Shown: positions 6,438 through 8,689 of the stretch, piece after piece | Layout: every line of letters starts with the position of its first letter | Numbering within the stretch: position 1 is the first letter of the stretch | DNA from: Rhizobacter sp. | Lineage (GTDB): Bacteria; Pseudomonadota; Gammaproteobacteria; Burkholderiales; Burkholderiaceae | NCBI GenBank assembly: GCA_014379885.1 | Contig: JACMKW010000661.1 | Location: 1 to 8,689, forward strand | Direction: 5' to 3' | DNA length: 8,689 nt | The notes under the pieces: generated by a model | What the model saw: only the letters and a program-made list of their open reading frames with translations | The model's database searches: none | Told to the model about the DNA's origin: nothing | Program-made: the position numbers and the translations under genes

Positions 6438-7424
6438 ATGAACGCCATCGAAATCGCGTCATACGGCGCCCCTGAGGTTTTGCGCCTTGCAGAGCGGCCC
6501 GCACCTGTTGCGGGCGCTGGCGAGGTGCTGATCCGCGTGGCGGCGTCGGGTGTGAATCGCCCGGATGTGTTGCAGCGCAAGGGGCACTACCCGGTGCCGC
6601 CAGGTGCCTCTGATTTGCCGGGGTTGGAGGTTGCTGGAACCGTCATCGAAGGTGACCGGGAGGCGATGGCCGCCGCCGGTGTGAAGCTGGGCGATCGAGT
6701 CTGCGCCCTGGTGGCCGGCGGTGGTTATGCCGAGCTGTGCGTTGCGCCGGTCGGCCAATGCCTGCCGGTGCCAGTGGGCTTGAGCGACATCGAAGCCGCC
6801 AGCCTGCCGGAGACCTTTTTCACCGTCTGGTCGAACGTGTTCGACAGGGCGCGCTTGCAACCAGGCGAGACCTTCTTGGTGCAAGGCGGTACCAGCGGCA
6901 TTGGCGTTACTGCCATTCAACTGGCCAAGGCCTGGGGCACTACCGTGATTGCCACGGCCGGCAGCGACGAAAAATGCGCCGCCTGCCTGTCGCTCGGCGC
7001 CGACCACGCCATCAACTACCGCAACCAAGACTTCGCTGCCGAGGTGATGCGCATCACCGGCAAGCGCGGTGTGAATGTGGTGCTCGACATGGTGGCGGGC
7101 CCCTACGTGGCCCGCGAAATCAGCTGCCTGGCCGAAGACGGGCGCCTGGTCATGATCGCCGTGCAAGGTGGTGTGGAAGCGCAGATCGACGCTGGCGTCG
7201 TGATGCGCAAGCGTCTCACGGTGACCGGTTCAACCCTGCGCCCGCGGCCCATCGCATTTAAGACCGCGATTGCTCAAGCCCTGCGCCAGCACGTTTGGCC
7301 TTGGCTCGAAGCAGGCAAGGTGAAGCCGGTGATCTACAAGGTGTTTCCTGCTGAGCAAGCAGCCCAGGCGCACACGCTGATGGAATCGAATGAACACATC
7401 GGCAAGCTTGTCTTGACGTGGTGA
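6438..7424 (+). CDS. NAD(P)H:quinone oxidoreductase, zinc-free MDR family (PIG3-like)
   Basis: The 328-residue protein belongs to the medium-chain dehydrogenase/reductase superfamily, quinone oxidoreductase branch. The N-terminal GroES-like half (about 1-125) contains [39 protein letters not shown] and [16 protein letters not shown]. The structural and catalytic zinc ligands of alcohol dehydrogenases are absent. The Rossmann half carries [20 protein letters not shown] (146-165) with the nucleotide-binding glycines, followed by [13 protein letters not shown] and [13 protein letters not shown]. The [15 protein letters not shown] segment (121-131) and the GSTLRPR element (264-270) are typical of PIG3-like enzymes. 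The likely reaction is NADPH-dependent one-electron reduction of quinones; the physiological substrate is unknown. No Shine-Dalgarno precedes the ATG, so translation may rely on coupling or an unstructured leader. The gene lies 51 bases after pnp and 20 bases before tpiA, suggesting one transcript. Confidence 0.9.
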   Translation: MNAIEIASYGAPEVLRLAERPAPVAGAGEVLIRVAASGVNRPDVLQRKGHYPVPPGASDLPGLEVAGTVIEGDREAMAAAGVKLGDRVCALVAGGGYAELCVAPVGQCLPVPVGLSDIEAASLPETFFTVWSNVFDRARLQPGETFLVQGGTSGIGVTAIQLAKAWGTTVIATAGSDEKCAACLSLGADHAINYRNQDFAAEVMRITGKRGVNVVLDMVAGPYVAREISCLAEDGRLVMIAVQGGVEAQIDAGVVMRKRLTVTGSTLRPRPIAFKTAIAQALRQHVWPWLEAGKVKPVIYKVFPAEQAAQAHTLMESNEHIGKLVLTW

Positions 7425-7444
7425 AACCCCAAGGGACTGAAACC

Positions 7445-8185
7445 ATGCGTCGCAAACTGGTTGTAGGCAACTGGAAGATGAACGGCGGTCGCGTCGCGAA
7501 CGCCGAACTTCTGGCGGCGTTGAAAGCGGCCGAGCCGTGGGATGCCGGCGTTGCTGTGTGCGCGCCGTTCCCGTATCTTGCTGATGTGGCTTTGTCGTTG
7601 CAAGGCAGCCGAATCGTCTGGGGAGCGCAGGATTGTTCAGCGCATGAATCGGGCGCGTACACCGGCGAGGTGTCGTGCGCCATGCTGGTCGAGTTTGGTT
7701 GCCACTACGTGATCGTGGGCCACTCGGAGCGGCGTGCGTGCCACGCGGAGTCAGATCAACTGGTGGCCGACAAGGCCAAGGCTGCGCTCGCGCACAAGCT
7801 CACGCCCATCGTGTGCGTGGGCGAAACGTTGGCCGAGCGTGAAGCCGGGCAGACCGATGCGGTGGTGAAGCGCCAGTTGTCGGCCGTGATCCACACGCTC
7901 GCGCATTGCATCTCGCAAGTGGTGGTGGCCTATGAGCCCGTGTGGGCCATTGGCACCGGCAAGACGGCCTCGCCGGAGCAGGCGCAAGCGGTGCATGCGG
8001 TGCTGCGTGCCCAATTGCACGCAGCCACGCAGAAGTCGGCCGAGATGCAAATCCTCTACGGCGGCAGCGTCAAAGCCGACAACGCCGTGCAACTGTTTTC
8101 TCAACCCGACATCGATGGTGGGCTCATCGGTGGCGCGTCCCTCAAGGCGGTGGATTTCGCCGCCATTTGCAAGGCAGCCAGCTGA
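7445..8185 (+). CDS. tpiA: Triosephosphate isomerase
   Basis: TpiA interconverts dihydroxyacetone phosphate and glyceraldehyde 3-phosphate in glycolysis and gluconeogenesis. The 246-residue product is of normal length for this beta/alpha barrel. The catalytic set is complete: Lys11 in GNWKMNG, His93 in VGHSERR (91-97), and the base Glu164 in [14 protein letters not shown] (162-175), which also contains mobile loop 6. Phosphate-binding GGSVK (206-210) and LIGGASL (227-233) close the barrel. [15 protein letters not shown] (61-75) is the dimer-interface block. The ATG at 7445 gives the expected [11 protein letters not shown] start and has AAGGGA 8 bases upstream. The frame extends back to a GTG at 7418 that overlaps the preceding gene and is not needed. 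It sits between the quinone oxidoreductase gene and secG, probably as part of the same operon. Confidence 0.98.
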   Translation: MRRKLVVGNWKMNGGRVANAELLAALKAAEPWDAGVAVCAPFPYLADVALSLQGSRIVWGAQDCSAHESGAYTGEVSCAMLVEFGCHYVIVGHSERRACHAESDQLVADKAKAALAHKLTPIVCVGETLAEREAGQTDAVVKRQLSAVIHTLAHCISQVVVAYEPVWAIGTGKTASPEQAQAVHAVLRAQLHAATQKSAEMQILYGGSVKADNAVQLFSQPDIDGGLIGGASLKAVDFAAICKAAS

Positions 8186-8218
8186 ACTGGGCCTGAAGAA
8201 TTTTTGGAGCAATAAGCA

Positions 8219-8620
8219 ATGCAAGTGTTAATGAACGTCGTGGTGGCTCTGCAGATTCTTGCGGCACTTGTCATGATCGGGCTGGTGCTGATCCAGCACG
8301 GCAAAGGCGCCGACATGGGTGCCTCGTTCGGCAGTGGTGCATCGGGCAGCCTCTTTGGTGCAACCGGCAGTGCCAACTTCCTGTCGCGCTCCACCGCGGT
8401 GTGCGCTGCAGTGTTCTTCTGCTGCACCTTGGCATTGGCTTACACCGCCAACAACCGCACGGTCACGTCAGGCACCAGCGTGCTCGATCGTGCCGGCATC
8501 GCAGCGCCCGCCGCGAGCGCACCCGCCAGTGGCGCGCTGCTGATCCCGGGTGCACCACCTGCCCCCGCATCGGCTGTGGTCGCGCCTGCGGCATCTGCCC
8601 CGGCAATCCCTTTTAAGTGA
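8219..8620 (+). CDS. secG: Protein-export membrane protein SecG
   Basis: SecG is the small non-essential subunit of the SecYEG inner-membrane translocon and supports the SecA cycle. The 133-residue product has two membrane segments (about 4-25 and 58-76). Between them is the conserved cytoplasmic loop, with QHGKGADMGASFGSGASGSL and FGATGSANFLSRST (26-59), the family signature. The tail after residue 80 is rich in Ala, Pro and Ser, with the octapeptide APAASAPA present twice (96-103 and 122-129). Such tails are common and variable in betaproteobacterial SecG. The ATG at 8219 has GGAG 9 bases upstream. The gene follows tpiA by 33 bases with no terminator between, so it is likely the distal gene of the operon within this window. 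Confidence 0.95.
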   Translation: MQVLMNVVVALQILAALVMIGLVLIQHGKGADMGASFGSGASGSLFGATGSANFLSRSTAVCAAVFFCCTLALAYTANNRTVTSGTSVLDRAGIAAPAASAPASGALLIPGAPPAPASAVVAPAASAPAIPFK

Positions 8621-8657
8621 TACTTCTTCGGGCCCTTCTTGCCTGTGGTCAAAACGT

Positions 8658-8676
8658 GGTGCTGCTATGCAGCACC
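8658..8676. repeat. Perfect 8-bp hairpin downstream of secG
   Basis: GGTGCTGC (8658-8665) and GCAGCACC (8669-8676) pair perfectly around a TAT loop. No T-tract follows on the plus strand. On the minus strand ACGTTTTG follows, only a weak tract. It begins 38 bases after the secG stop and could block exonucleases or act as an attenuator. The window ends 13 bases later, so its context is incomplete. No tRNA can be recognised in the 69 bases after secG. Confidence 0.5.
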
Positions 8677-8689
8677 CGACTCAGATGAA

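Noticed and set aside
7418..7444. GTG start extending tpiA by 9 codons into the previous gene
   Set aside because: The ATG at 7445 has a good Shine-Dalgarno and yields the standard TpiA N-terminus.
8646..8671. Promoter-like TGGTCA and TGCTATGCA before the right edge
   Set aside because: The spacing is only 14 bases, the -10 match is poor, and the bases are better explained as part of the 8-bp hairpin.
8621..8689. A tRNA gene or the start of nuoA after secG
   Set aside because: This gene order often continues with tRNA-Leu and nuo genes, but no tRNA fold is visible. The ATGs at 8667 and 8685 have no Shine-Dalgarno and too few codons to identify a protein.

Overview
The window reads as a chromosomal segment of a betaproteobacterium, most likely Burkholderiales and probably Comamonadaceae. 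The support is the GC-rich, NNC/NNG-biased codon use, the family character of the proteins, and the gene order rpsO - pnp - zinc-free quinone oxidoreductase - tpiA - secG. That order is familiar from this group, where the nuo (complex I) operon usually follows. Genus-level placement is not possible from sequence reading alone. No mobile element, phage gene, CRISPR array or rRNA/tRNA gene was seen.

Left part (1-2497). A truncated minus-strand gene at the left edge encodes the receiver half of a NasT/AmiR-like (ANTAR-type) antiterminator response regulator. A strong Rho-independent terminator separates it from a minus-strand small helix-turn-helix-like protein of unknown function. After a 185-base divergent gap comes tsaD (tRNA t6A37 synthesis). 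Its only recognisable promoter lies so close to the ATG that the mRNA may be leaderless. tsaD converges on a minus-strand small heat-shock protein (Hsp20) gene. The 102 bases upstream of hsp20 hold a sigma32-like -35 element inside a perfect inverted repeat, and two hairpins, one of which covers the ribosome binding site.

Middle part (2498-4271). A PLP-dependent aminotransferase gene is divergent from hsp20. Its stop codon lies inside a perfect TATAAT box that probably drives the ribosomal/RNA-decay operon. A 144-base leader with a possible H-type pseudoknot precedes rpsO (S15). A terminator/attenuator hairpin and then a long imperfect hairpin separate rpsO from pnp. This is the arrangement known in E. 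coli, where RNase III and PNPase control the pnp message.

Right part (4272-8689). pnp, the quinone oxidoreductase gene, tpiA and secG follow on the same strand with gaps of 51, 20 and 33 bases, so they are probably co-transcribed. The products serve RNA decay, redox metabolism, glycolysis/gluconeogenesis and Sec protein export. The window ends 69 bases after secG, in a stretch holding a perfect 8-bp hairpin.

This is mostly ordinary housekeeping DNA and I found no new multi-gene system. The points most worth a second look are RNA-level: the hsp20 upstream region, the rpsO leader, the rpsO-pnp hairpin and the possibly leaderless tsaD.
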